Shown here piece by piece: positions 45,392 to 56,104 of a DNA stretch of 64,000 nt (the first letter of the stretch is position 1; each line of letters begins with the position of its first letter). A model generated the notes under the pieces. The model saw only the letters and a program-made list of their open reading frames with translations, was not told the origin of the DNA and made no database searches. Location of the stretch: the NCBI GenBank assembly GCA_963930655.1, contig OZ005603.1:25310201-25374200 (forward strand), written 5' to 3'. The stretch comes from Myrica gale (taxonomy: Eukaryota > Streptophyta > Magnoliopsida > Fagales > Myricaceae). The position numbers were made by a program, and so were the translations under genes.

Positions 45392-46837
45392 TGAAAAATT
45401 TGTTTAGACCCTAAAGAACACCTAGAGGGGCAGTGACGGATTCAAGATCGAAATTCAAGGGGTCGAACTTTAAAGGTAAAATGATAAAAAAATTTATTTA
45501 TAATTAAAAAAAATTGTATTAAAGTTAGAATAAAAAAAATTAAAGACTAAAAACATTAAAAATATTAGAATACATGTACCGTACTATGTATTGCTACTAA
45601 GAGTTGACAATGTCGGGCCCTTATTGGCCTAGGCCAAGTTATGAATTAAAAAAAAAAGTAAAATGAAAAAAATTGTTTTTGGGGATGCAATGGGGGGCGG
45701 CCGCCCAGGGCCGCACCACCGGCATCCGCCTCTGGGGGGGTGAATAGGTGTTGGTACTTTCTTCTTATATGAATAGACAAATTTAGAACAAGTCCTAAAA
45801 AAGTTTCATCTAGATCTAAAAAGTATTTAACAATCAACAAATATGCAGCGAAATATTAAAACAAATATCAAAGAAAGATATCAATCAGAAATAATAAATC
45901 AATTACACACCAAGACACAAGATTTGATGACAAAGTGAAAAACCTTATCAAAGAAAAAAATCACTCCGGGCTAGCAGTCACCAAAAATTCACTAGAAGAT
46001 AAACCTTTCACCAGTGACTCAGACACAGGCAACATCCAGTTGCTTGACTCTGACAACCCCGAAGTAATAATCTAGGTAATCTAACCTAGACCCGCTCCCT
46101 TGTGGTTAACCCTCAGCCTTCTGAGGTTATTCTTGTAAATCTCTTCAACACCGGTAACTCCGGCAGCCAATCTTCTTAAACTCTCTGAAAGCTTCTCACA
46201 GGAGGTTGGTTTCAATGGTGATTCAGGTGATTGATGTAGGAGCGAGAAAATATAAAAACTTTAGGTGCAAGGGTCTCAAAGAATATTTCTCTCTAGCATA
46301 AGACGCCAAGGAATGAAGGAAATAACTTGGGTAAATCTCTTGTGCGAATTTCTCACAGTTTAAATAGAAAAATATAAGAAAATTTGAAATTAGGAGATTT
46401 TGCTCGAGCTAAGATAGGGTGAAGATAGAGCGAAACACACTGTATAAAAATGCAGGAATTTAGCTCAAGCGAAGGTAGGGCGAAGCTTGGGCGAAATGAT
46501 TCCGGAGATAACTTCGAGAGATTTTAGGAATAGATCTTGCTCCGTGAATTTGAACTTCTTCTTCAAATTTTAAATACTCTTCAACCTTAACTTCTTCAGC
46601 AACCCTCTTTAAAGATATCTTCATCTCTTTTCAAATTTGAAAGCTTTTTATCCTCTTGAAAGATATCCTCATCTATTTTCAAGTTTGAATGATTCTTATC
46701 CTCTTTGAAAGATATCCTCATCTCTTTTCAAATTTGAACGATTCTTATCCTCTTGAACACTTTAAACAACACAAATTCAAATAAACAACTCAACTTAAAA
46801 TTGACACGGAATCTTGCCAACATTCAAAACACTAACA
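45392..46837 (-). repeat. 3' LTR, carrying a nested MITE
   Basis: Plus strand from TGAAAAATTTGTTTAGACCC to CACTAACA. It matches the other LTR throughout except for 302 extra bases at 45433-45734. Confidence 0.85.
45433..45734. mobile_element. hAT-like MITE inside the LTR
   Basis: Absent from the partner LTR, which defines the insertion. Ends CAGTGACGGATTC and GCATCCGCCTCTG are imperfect inverted repeats of the CAGTGGCGGA type. It inserted in a run of G, so the 8-bp duplication cannot be read clearly. Confidence 0.75.
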
Positions 46838-46849
46838 ATCTTCCCCTTT
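46838..46849 (-). other. Polypurine tract of the gag-only element
   Basis: AAAGGGGAAGAT on the minus strand directly before the 3' LTR: the plus-strand primer for reverse transcription. Confidence 0.7.
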
Positions 46850-48058
46850 GACAATTCCGTGACAAAACTTAAAAACCAAAAAAGACAAAGGTCATTGCCA
46901 ATCACCAAAGCATGAATCTGTTTACATTTTTTACTCACCCCTATGACTTAAAATAAGTGTTCAAGAGTCTTTTGAAATAAATCTGGTTCTTGAAAAACAA
47001 TTTTCAATAACCAAGTGAAAAGCATGGGAAACACAGAGATATATTAAAAAATCAATAATCTAAAATCATAGAGTATTACTCCCTTACTCCCCCTTAATAT
47101 ATTCTCCCCCTTTTTTGTTGCGAATGGTCAAAGGAAAAGTATGATCTCAGAACAATCAAAGATAATAGATAAACGAAGAAATATGAAACAAAACGATCAC
47201 AAAGAAAGGCAGAGACAATATAAAAACACCTTATATACATGGATATCCATAATCATCGATTTCATGCCATACATCTCTATTTGGTTTTAGAGCTTTGATC
47301 TAAAATTTATCAAATAGCAAATGTGTGTGATGAACCAAACATAATCTAAGAGACTTAAAGCCTTAAATTTGTGAGCGGGATTAAGGCTAACAAATGAAAC
47401 CAATTGCGAGAGGGAACAAAAATCAAAGAGTGAAAGTCAAACTCAATGCTACTAGGACCTGAAAAATTATAATGTTGCTCCCCATAAACTCGTAAGTTCT
47501 TTTGCTTCTTCTTCTCTTTTGTTTTGTTTTGTTTTGCTTTGTTCTTTTTCTTTTTATTGAGAAGGATTTACTCTTTTGAGTACTATTTTTCTTTTGATAA
47601 TTTCTTTTCTTGAGGGACTTAAAATAAGGTCATCTAGTAGAGGTCAATTCAAACTATGGTAAATGAACCCAAACACTCATGATTGCCCCCCACATCTCAC
47701 ACATGCGGCCAAGTCTCATTCAATTATAAATGATATACACTGTGATTGATTGTACAAAAAGACAATTAATGATCATTTTAGCTAATATCAAGGAGAGATA
47801 TGAGACATTACTATCAAATCTTATATCAATCTAGACAAAAGTTGATCAAATATTAAGAAATACATGCATGAGAATCTAAACAATGTCAATTAGTCCAATG
47901 TGCTAACAAAACACACACAAAAGCATATTTTTTTAAAACTAAAATATCATTTTTTTAAAAATAATCACATATCAAACAAAATAAAATGACAAAACCAAAC
48001 AAATAAAAATATGAATATAAAATGCAATCTACTCTAGTATATGCAAGAACAAAAATAC

Positions 48059-49886
48059 TCAGGGAGTAGAACACACACCAATAGCTTTCCTGTCGGCTAA
48101 TGGTTTTTCATTCTTTTTCACCCAAACCTTCTTGCTAAAAGTACATTTAGTCATGGACTCCAATTTTTCATTAATCAGCTTTGTATGTTCAGTAAGAGCT
48201 CTGACTTGATTCACAAGATCCATATTTTCAGTGTTGCAGAGAGGGTTAGCATGTGTGTGCTCTTGTATTCTCAATTTAAAATATTTAGGTCTAATATGCC
48301 CTAACTTACCACAAAAATGACAAGTAGGAACAAACCTACGCGAAGAGTGTGTTATTGGTGGAATAACATCAAAATGATTATTTATAGACTGTGAAATCAT
48401 GGGTTGTTTTTCTTTACTTACCTGTTTCTGAGGAGAAATAACCTTTGTTTGCTTAATTTGCACAGATGCAGGGACGAACACTGTCCCTAAGGATGAAGTT
48501 ATATTTGACTTGTCAAAGCCCAATCCTCCTCTATTTCCACCAAGAATTCCAATATTCAGTATATGGTCAAGTTTTTTTGTTCCATTGGAGAATTGTTGTA
48601 ATTGTGCATTGGATTTTTTCAGTTCACTTCTCACATTCTTGACCTCATCCTCAAGTGTTGCAATCTTTTTTTTTTAGTTGCTCAAGTTCGGCAATGAGAT
48701 TGTCCTTCTCAAGTTGAACCTCGTGAAACTTTACAAGAGTTGTTTTGTTCACCTTGTGCAATTTTAAGCTTTCCGTAAATAGCTGGTTATAAGCCTCTTG
48801 TAAGCTTTCTTCAGCCTCAGACTCATCCTCTGATTTTTCCTGCAAGTCACAACTGTCAATAGAAGATACAAAACTCACAAAAATTTTCTTTTCGTTAGAT
48901 GAGAAATATTCTATATCACTATTTGAGCTTGAATCATCATCACTCAGCGTTGCATTCATGACTTTTCCTTTGGACTTAAGATAATTTAGACATTCTGGCC
49001 GAACGTGTCCAAATCCTTGACATTCAAAGCACTGAAGCTTGTCTCTTATCTCTTTTCTATAACTGCTGGAGCTTCCCTGAGTATTTTCAGCACCCTTGTT
49101 GAATTTTCCTTGAATACCCCTGGATTTGAACAGTTTTCTGAATTGTTTAACAAAAAGATCGAACTGCTTATCATCCAATGTTTCATCATCACCATCCTCA
49201 GAAACAGTTTCTTCTTTACTGGATTTAAGTGCAATTGACTTGTTCTTTTTCAGTTGAGGTAACGTCAATTCATAGGTCTGCAGGGAGCCAACTAACTCCT
49301 CAATCTTCATCGTGGCAAGATTTTTGCTTTCCTCTATTGTAGTAATTTTAGCTCTGAATTTCTCAGGAAGAGATCTCATGACTTTTCTCACAACTCTCAC
49401 TTCGGGGATTCTTTCACCTAACATAAAAGACGAATTTACAATATCATTCATCTTTGCATAAAATTCATCAAACGTCTCATCACCTTTCATGCTGATTTCT
49501 TCGAATCTTGTCGTCAAAATTTGAAGTTTTGAACTCTTCACTGTATCTGTACCTTTATGAGTTGTCTCCAAAATATTCCAAACATCATAAGCTATTTCAC
49601 ACATAGAAATACGTTTAAATTCATCAGGAGAAATAGACATAAATATAGCATTAAGACCTTTGCTATTATAAGTACTTTCATTTACTTCTTCTTTGGACCA
49701 AGTCCTTATAATTTTAGGAGTATCAATCTCATTGACATTAGTAGATGGAATTTTCCATCCTCTACTGCAAGAAATCCAAACATGTTCATCAATTGATTTT
49801 AGAAAAGCTCTCATACGAACTTTCCAATAGGCATAGTTGCTTCCATCGAAATATGGAGGCACAAACAAAGATTAACTTTGATACAT
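48059..49886 (-). pseudogene. Copia gag polyprotein (UBN2/DUF4219 with CCHC knuckle), damaged
   Basis: Minus-strand frames 49868-48651 and 48634-48059 together make one gag of about 600 residues. Near the N-terminus are YFDGSNYAYWKVRMRAFL (DUF4219-like) and IAYDVWNILETTHKG with FDEFYAKMNDI (UBN2). An intact zinc knuckle CFECQGFGHVRPEC follows, then acidic and coiled-coil segments. A second knuckle-like CHFCGKLGHIRPKY lacks its last Cys. Damage: an in-frame TAA a few codons after the natural ATG at 49886, and a one-base slip in an A-run near 48660 (LKKK then frame change). It would bind element RNA and form particles if repaired; it now depends on gag from elsewhere or is dead. Confidence 0.8.
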
Positions 49887-49915
49887 CTAGACGTAGGATC
49901 AAGGAACGAAATTAG

Positions 49916-49927
49916 GCTCCGATACCA
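49916..49927 (-). other. Primer-binding site (initiator tRNA-Met type)
   Basis: TGGTATCGGAGC on the minus strand, one base off the standard Copia TGGTATCAGAGC, two bases inside the 5' LTR. Confidence 0.8.
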
Positions 49928-49929
49928 AT

Positions 49930-51048
49930 TGAAAAATCTGTTTAGACCCTAAAGAACACCTAGAGGGGGGTGAATAGGTGTTGATACTTTCTTTTTCTAT
50001 GAATAAACAAATTTAGAACAAGTCCTAAAAGAGTCTCATCTAGATCTAAAAAGTATTTAACAATCAACAAATATGCAGCGGAATATTAAAACAAATATCA
50101 AATAAAGATATCAATCAGAAATAATAAATCAATCACACACCAAGACACAAGATTTGAAGACGAAGTGGAAAACCTTATCAAAGGAAAAAACCACTCCGGG
50201 CTAGCAGCCACCAAAAATTCACTATAAGATAAAACCTTACACGGGTGACTCGGACACGGGCAACATCCAGTTGCTTGACTCTGACAACCCCGAAGTAATA
50301 ATCTAGGTAATCCAACCTAGACCCGCTCCCTTGCGGTTAACCCTCAGCCTTCTGAGGTTCTTCTTGTAAATCTCTTCAACACCGGTAACTCAGGCTGCCA
50401 ATCTCCTTGATGATGTAGGAACGGTTGTTGGTTTCAATGGTGATTTAGGTGATTGATGTAGGAGCGAGAAAATATAAACACTTTAGGTACAAGGGTCTCA
50501 AAGAATATTTCTCTCTAGCATAAGATACCAAGGAATGAAGGAAATAACTTGGGTAAATCTCTTGTGCGAATTTCTCACGGTTTAAATAGAAAAATATAAG
50601 AAAATTTGAAATCAAGAGATTTAGCTCGAGCTAAGATAGGGCGAAACACACTGTATAAAAATGCAGGAATTTAGCTAGAGCAAAGGTAGGGCGAAGCTTG
50701 GGTGAAATGATTCCAGAGATAACTTCGAGAGATTTTAGGAATAGATCTTGCTCCGTGAATTTGAACTTCTTCTTCAAATTTTAAACACTCTTCAACCTTA
50801 ACTTCTTCAGCAACTCCTTTGTAAGATATCTTCATCTCTTTTCAAATTTGAAAGCTTTTTATCCTCTTGAAAGATATCCTCATCTATTTTCAAATTTGAA
50901 TTATTTTTATCCTCTTTGAAAGATATTCCCATCTCTTTTCAAATTTGAATGACTCTTATCCTCTTGAACACTTTAAACAACACAAATTCAAATAAACAAC
51001 TCAACTTAAAATTGACACGGAATCTTGCCAACATTCAAAACACTAACA
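49930..51048 (-). repeat. 5' LTR of the gag-only element
   Basis: 1119 bp, plus strand from TGAAAAATCTGTTTAGACCC to CACTAACA. It carries GATATC(T/C)TCATCTCTTTTC near-repeats about 60 bases apart (50825-50940) that also occur in the other LTR. Confidence 0.85.
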
Positions 51049-51817
51049 CTCGTGATGCTCTTCATTTGTCATTGTCTCGTTCAACTTGTTTGTGCTTTGC
51101 TCTCTCCTCTCAAATCGGTTTTAGTTTACATATGGGTGAATCTTCTGACTCTTGAAGAACGGACAAAAGAAGAAAAAACTCTTCCAGTGCGTGTTGTTTA
51201 GTTTTTACACCTTAATGAATTCCAAACTACGCTTTAGAATAGATCCTCTGGCATTACCATGTGAATCAGTTCCCAAACCGCCTCGGTTTGTGTCCATTTG
51301 GAAGAGTTTGGGAGGGGAAGACCAGAAACACCCCCTCCAGTTTTAAGGGTGAAAACCAACCCCTCTGTTCGATTTTTCAGCCCCTACCGTCAACCTAACC
51401 GAGGGGTTCGATTGATGAAAAATAGGGACCGACAACTGCACCGAGAGGTCTCTAGATCGGTCAGACCGATGACAGTCGGCATCAGTCGGTGTTCGATCGG
51501 TCCCTATGCACTCAAATGACAGATCAAAAATCAAAATGAAAAATGAAAAAAAAAACCCAAATTGATGAACAAACAGAAAGCAAAACTTAGCCGTCAGCCG
51601 TCAGTCGCCACCAACAACCACCAAAACTTCGTCATCCACAATCAACCACCATAAGCTTGATCAATACCATGTAATAGAAGTTCTCCAACCTGCACACACA
51701 CAACAAGCACATTCAAAATTGACGCAATCGTCTGAGTGAGAAACACATAGACGGGAGTGGAAACTCATACGAGTATCACCCCAGACGCAGCATAGAGCTT
51801 AAAAAACTCCTAGAGCC

Positions 51818-52250
51818 CTACAAAAGCTTGAGCAGAAAAACCAATCCACGACGACCGAAAACAGCGTACCCAAAAAGTCCTAAAACAGACATCCACCAAG
51901 AAAAATCGAGAGTAAGAGCAGCGCCGGCAATCCCCACCCTTAGGTTATAGACAAAAAGCCAACTCACGAGCACATGCATTGCAAGAGCTCCCCCCGAGAT
52001 CCAAGCGATAACACCGGTATTCAGCGGGCTCTTCAAGAACCTCTGCAATGTGAACTTATAATGGGAAGCTCAGGCGCATAAGGATCAGCCACATTGCCAC
52101 CACACCCGACTGCTCTGCCACGTCATTGGACTGCTCGAAAAGCTTTAGAATTGGCGTAGCAAAGATGAACAAGGGCAACAACAGAAGGGAACATAGAAAT
52201 AGAACAATCCAAGAACGTTGCAGGTAAATGCCCAACATGTGGTACTGTTT
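51818..52250 (-). pseudogene. MATE/DETOXIFICATION efflux transporter fragment
   Basis: The minus strand reads QYHMLGIYLQRSWIVLFLCS and FATPILKLFEQSNDVAEQSG, then after a one-base frame change LQRFLKSPLNTGVIAWISG, LVSWLFVYNL and LDFSWWMSVLGLFGY. These are consecutive pieces of plant DTX/MATE proton antiporters, around transmembrane helices 3-6. The frame break lies near 52056 (SFPL, stop, then in another frame the LQRFL block). The rest of the roughly 500-residue transporter is absent. Confidence 0.85.
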
Positions 52251-52274
52251 CCTCGTTCTTGCATAAATGGCGTG

Positions 52275-52285
52275 TGAGAGAGAGG

Positions 52286-52318
<33 letters not shown>
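52275..52318. repeat. (GA)n microsatellite
   Basis: About 20 GA units with one G-run, just upstream of the MATE fragment on its strand, perhaps captured leader DNA. Confidence 0.9.
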
Positions 52319-52320
<2 letters not shown>

Positions 52321-52612
52321 GTGGGGGCGATGGGAGGGGTCGGCTAGGGTCTGAATTTTGAGAGAAAGGAGTGAAGGGTGAACTGTGAAGATTGAAGAAG
52401 GGGGTGAGGGAAGACGACGTCGTCTCCCTCCCCCACTTAATATAAAAATAAAAATAGGCTAAATCCCCCTTATACCCTCAGTTCGGTTCTGGGATTTTGG
52501 GAACCGACAGCTGAACCGGGATGGACCCAAACCACCCGGCCCATTCGGTTTTGGGCCAGTTTGGGTCGGCCTAGTCGGTTTCGGCCCAAACGTGTTCACC
52601 CCTACCCAGTTT

Positions 52613-53447
52613 GTCAGATCCCTGCTTGTTTTGTGTTCAATTCTCTTTTAATCATTTATTTGCCTTGTTTATAAAGTCTTGGCCTAATGGTGCACGAGTC
52701 AAGGTTTGTCGCTGCGTTGAACTCAACTCGTGCGTATACTGGGTCAGGTTTGTCTGAGTTCGGTGCACGTGAATAGATGCTCAAATTTCTCTCGTTGCCT
52801 AAAAAAAAGTATTGATCTAACGTCAAAATTAAGAAAATTTAAAATTTACTATCTGGTTTCCAAAAAAAACTGCTCGTAATTTATATGTTCTGAATTTATA
52901 ATTCTCTTTTAGTAGCAAGGCAAAATCCCGCAGCCAATTGACAATTGTTGGCTCAATAACTAAGCTAATGCGCATAAGCTAATCAAGACACTCGATTAGA
53001 AAAAAAAATAAAAAAAATCAACCAGCTAAACAATAAGCGCAATTCTTCAACTATTAAGATTTTACTATTTTTTTCTTTTTCGTCTTTAAACGTATTAAAT
53101 ACAATACCCGATTTTGTAGGTGGACTTGTGGTAGGCCATACTGCAATTATAATCTCTAATTACGTATCCATTAAGCTGTGAATTTGGAAATCATTGAAGT
53201 TTTTATCTCCCATGAAGCGGATGGCATACATTATCATTATTTTCAAAACCTGCTTGCACCGCACTCAAAGACTAAATGGGTTAGCAGCCCCTTTTTTATT
53301 GAGTCTGTACTATCACTGCATCTACCAACCTCTTATCTTCAATAGTATATACCAATGCAGAAGCTTAAAGCACACCCATTATCATTTAGCTGGACCACTT
53401 CATCTTTTAGCTATGGGAGGCATTTGATCATCCGAGTGGGACCAGAG
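52613..53447. other. Intergenic
   Basis: Contains a segment ending CTCGTTGCCTAAAAAAAAG (52805), perhaps another short poly-A-tailed fragment. Otherwise AT-rich with nothing recognised. Confidence 0.3.
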
Positions 53448-53455
53448 CCGGCAGG

Positions 53456-53884
53456 TAGAGGCGGAAGCAGGGGCGAAGAGTGTCGGCCGACACCCATTGC
53501 TCCCATTAAAAAATAATTTGCATGTAATTTTTTTTAATAGAAGATGGCTTGAGCCCAATACCCATAGGCTCAGGCCAACTTGAGAGACTCGTGGTTTGAT
53601 CTAGGTCTTGTGCAGCCTCTCTTGTATGATATGTTTTTACTTGTTTTAAATTTTTCTCTGTTTTTTTTTTTTTGAAAAATGAGGCTGAGTTGTATCTGCA
53701 TCATTGACATATATCATTTTTTTGTTGATGAATTGTTTTGTATGGTACATATATTTCAATATTCTTAATCCTTAATTTTCGATATTTTAACTCCAAAACA
53801 CCTTTTTGCATTATGTATGAAAAAAAAATGTCATTTCGCTTTAGGAGTTCGCTCCCTTCAAACTGGATCCTGGTTCCGCTACTG
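53456..53884. mobile_element. hAT MITE (CAGTGGCGGA-type ends)
   Basis: Left TAGAGGCGGAAGCAGG and right CCTGGTTCCGCTACTG are inverted repeats. Flanks ccggcagg (53448-53455) and cctgcagg (53885-53892) match in seven of eight bases. The 429-bp interior is non-coding. Confidence 0.8.
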
Positions 53885-53892
53885 CCTGCAGG

Positions 53893-55196
53893 TGCCCTCC
53901 ATTGATATAGATTTTGCATGTCCCACCAACTTGAACATTTTCTATTGAGAATGTACAAATGGGTAACACTCCATCGATCGGTTAGGGTCTAAAATAGAGT
54001 TTAATCATTCCATTCTTTATTGACAGATAAAGAAAATGAAGCACTTAAGAGAGATTATTGATTTTCTTTTTTGGTGATAGTTTTCCTTGGTAACAAACGT
54101 GGGCTCAATAGGTACACGAGCCTAGGCCTTCTGTCTAACAGCAATGTTGTATTCCACTTGATTCTTGTTTTTTTATAGAACTCATTTGGACTCATCGGCT
54201 TGATCGATCCTATCCATAATAAGAGGCCGTGGCCTTGGTATAGCCCAGATTTTTCCTCCGCAATTGCCTCTAGGATGGTGCACTGATACAGTCTACAGAC
54301 TCTACACCCAGCTTTCTTCCTTCTGGCAACGTTGTTGGGCTCCGTTGCTTACCTCCATTTAACAATTGGGCCTTCGTCTGCTGGTCTCTGTACGTTCACG
54401 CAGTGCTAGTGTAAGCATTTATCTCATATATACTCTGTTTTGTACCAAATTGTTTCGTCGTGCTGTTTCTTGATCTTTTGGCTGAAATAAAGGAAACTTG
54501 GATTTTTTTAACCCACAAAAACTTGGTGGATGTAAGACTTGGGAGCCCAAAAATTGGAAAGCAAGATGAGCCAACAGGAGTGCCAATCAAGGGAACCTCT
54601 AGGTTTGAGAATAAGGTGGGATCGCTGGATGAATTGGCTGATGAATCGCTTATCAAATAACAGATTTTGCGCAGATTCTTCATCCATCCAGTGGCCGTTG
54701 AATCATCTTCTACAATTTGCTACTTCATTTTCTTTTTATGTCAGAGAGCGAGTAAGCAGTTTGAGTTTCCTCATGTTCTGAAGATTGGTGGACATAGGGA
54801 TTTAGGTGGGGATTCTGGAAATCCATGCAAAAATCCAATGGCAAGTAATAATTATGCTATAAATCACACATAGAAAAGGACTCCAATGAGTCGTGTTACA
54901 ATTGGTCCATCCATTCCTTGCTACTATTGATCTCTGCAACCCAATAAAATATCTGTTCATCTTCTTGGTTATATTAGCTACAAATCCACAATATATGCCT
55001 CTAGCTAACCTTCACCACAGATGTCTTAATCGATGAACATGAAGCGATTCTCCATAGTCCATCCATCACAATCATAACTTCAATGTGAGCCTCCTTTCTC
55101 TTCTCCATGGTACCCGTTGTTTCTACAGCCAGTTGTTTTTGGACACGTGCAGTACTGGCATATCTCCTACGTCTTGGTGATCTTCAATGGTTTCTA
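53893..55196. other. Downstream of the SGR9-like gene; one unexplained frame
   Basis: Mostly AT-rich. The plus frame 54460-54660 (KIGKQDEPTGVP and GSLDELADESLIK) looks more protein-like than its surroundings, but I cannot name it. Flanking splice sites are not convincing, so it may be a decayed exon. Confidence 0.3.
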
Positions 55197-56033
55197 TCAC
55201 GTACATTCTCCCACAAAGCTCCTATTGCCCATCTTCACGAGGAGCTCCCACAGATTTTGAATCTCTCCGAAGACATCATCAGTGGGAAGTGAAAACCTGC
55301 AGCAAGGACATGTGTTCCTCTTTCTCAGCCATGGCAAAATGCACATCCAGTGAAACAAGTGCTCGCATGGCAACTCACACACATCCCTCCCTTCTCTCAT
55401 TTCCTCCTTGCATATCACGCACTCCACTCCACGCCTTCTCAACTCCACCGACGGCAGCGTCACCACAACAGCAGGCGACGCTGCCACCTCCCCATCGTCG
55501 TCGACTCCACAACGACCGATTTCGCCAACAAACTTCCAGCACCTCGTCGTCATTTCGATGTACGGAATCAAGAGAGAACCGTTATAAAACCCAACGCCAG
55601 AAAGCGTCAACATGGTATCCAACCAGAGCTTACTCAGAGTTACGCGCCATTGGGTGGGAGATGTTTCGAGAGCTTCTGGGTCGCGTTGGCGGATCTCACA
55701 GAGTAGGAGGAGCAGCAGCACAGCGTCAAGGTCTCGATCTTTGATAGTGGTCGAGGGAAACTTAGGTGGTAGTTGTGGTTTGGGGTGGAGATGAAGTGTG
55801 AGGAGGCAGAGGGAGGAGAGGAGGTAGCGGGCAATTAGGAGGGTCTTGTCTGGGAGGGAGAGGGAGTGGAGGTGGTGGAGGGTGAGGGAGAAGAGGGTGG
55901 GAGAGGTCAGAAGAGCAGAGAGGCGGCGGTGGTGGCGGTTGCTATCTGAGAACACGGAGAGGGTGAGATCTGAGAGTTGTCGAGGGGTCAGAGTTGAGAG
56001 TGCAGTCATGATGGTGGTTGTTTCTGCCATCAT
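55197..56033 (-). CDS. SGR9: SGR9-like RING-H2 E3 ubiquitin ligase (278 aa, single exon)
   Basis: Intronless frame from ATG at 56033 (a double ATG) to 55197. The N-terminal 180 residues are Leu/Ser/His-rich and helical (ALSTLTPRQLSDL, HHRRLSALL, LFSLTLHHLHSLSLPDK, LLIARYLL, DLDAVLLLLLLCEI), as in Arabidopsis SGR9. A canonical RING-H2 follows at residues 205-245: C205-x2-C208-x14-C223-x-H225-x2-H228-x2-C231-x10-C242-x2-C245. It contains EEMREGRDVCELPCEHLFHW and ends PCCRFSLPTDDVF. SGR9 is an amyloplast-associated ligase that promotes detachment of amyloplasts from actin filaments during shoot gravitropism. The neighbourhood (PP2C and MOS11 in the same window) supports orthology, since these are adjacent genes in Arabidopsis. 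Confidence 0.85.
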   Translation of the reverse strand: MMAETTTIMTALSTLTPRQLSDLTLSVFSDSNRHHRRLSALLTSPTLFSLTLHHLHSLSLPDKTLLIARYLLSSLCLLTLHLHPKPQLPPKFPSTTIKDRDLDAVLLLLLLCEIRQRDPEALETSPTQWRVTLSKLWLDTMLTLSGVGFYNGSLLIPYIEMTTRCWKFVGEIGRCGVDDDGEVAASPAVVVTLPSVELRRRGVECVICKEEMREGRDVCELPCEHLFHWMCILPWLRKRNTCPCCRFSLPTDDVFGEIQNLWELLVKMGNRSFVGECT

Positions 56034-56098
56034 GGGATCGTGTGCTCGGCCTTCACTTTAGGTGTGAAAGTTTTGAGGAATGAGTGGGAATGTGTGGC

Positions 56099-56104
56099 TT
56101 TATA
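56099..56104 (-). promoter_or_regulatory. TATA box of the SGR9-like gene
   Basis: TATAAA on the minus strand, 66-71 bases upstream of the ATG. Confidence 0.5.

Larger units (their letters stand above)
45392..51048 (-). mobile_element. LTR retrotransposon with gag only (TR-GAG type, Copia)
   Basis: Two long LTRs (45392-46837 and 49930-51048) enclose a 3.1-kb interior. On the minus strand the primer-binding site TGGTATCGGAGC (49916-49927) lies two bases from the 5' LTR, and a polypurine tract AAAGGGGAAGAT (46838-46849) touches the 3' LTR. LTRs start TGTTAGTG and end TTTTTCA on that strand. The interior has only a gag frame (48059-49886); no protease, integrase, RT or RNase H is found in the remaining 1.2 kb. 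The flanking five bases differ (cccat and ctcgt), so there is no clean target duplication. LTRs are alike but not identical, so it is not new. Confidence 0.85.
51344..52604 (-). mobile_element. hAT-like element carrying a MATE transporter gene fragment (Pack-hAT-like)
   Basis: Left end TAAGGGTGAAAACC and right end CGTGTTCACCCCTA are inverted repeats with two mismatches. They are flanked by tccagttt (51336-51343) and cccagttt (52605-52612), an 8-bp duplication with one difference. Inner edges hold repeated GACCGA/CGGTC and TTCGGTTTTGGGCC words. The core contains MATE coding sequence in two frames plus a GA microsatellite. Ends match the TAGGG family seen at 17731, 59036, 62123 and 62389. Confidence 0.75.

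Noticed and set aside
55187..55744. 185-codon frame on the plus strand
   Set aside because: Antisense shadow of the SGR9-like coding region.
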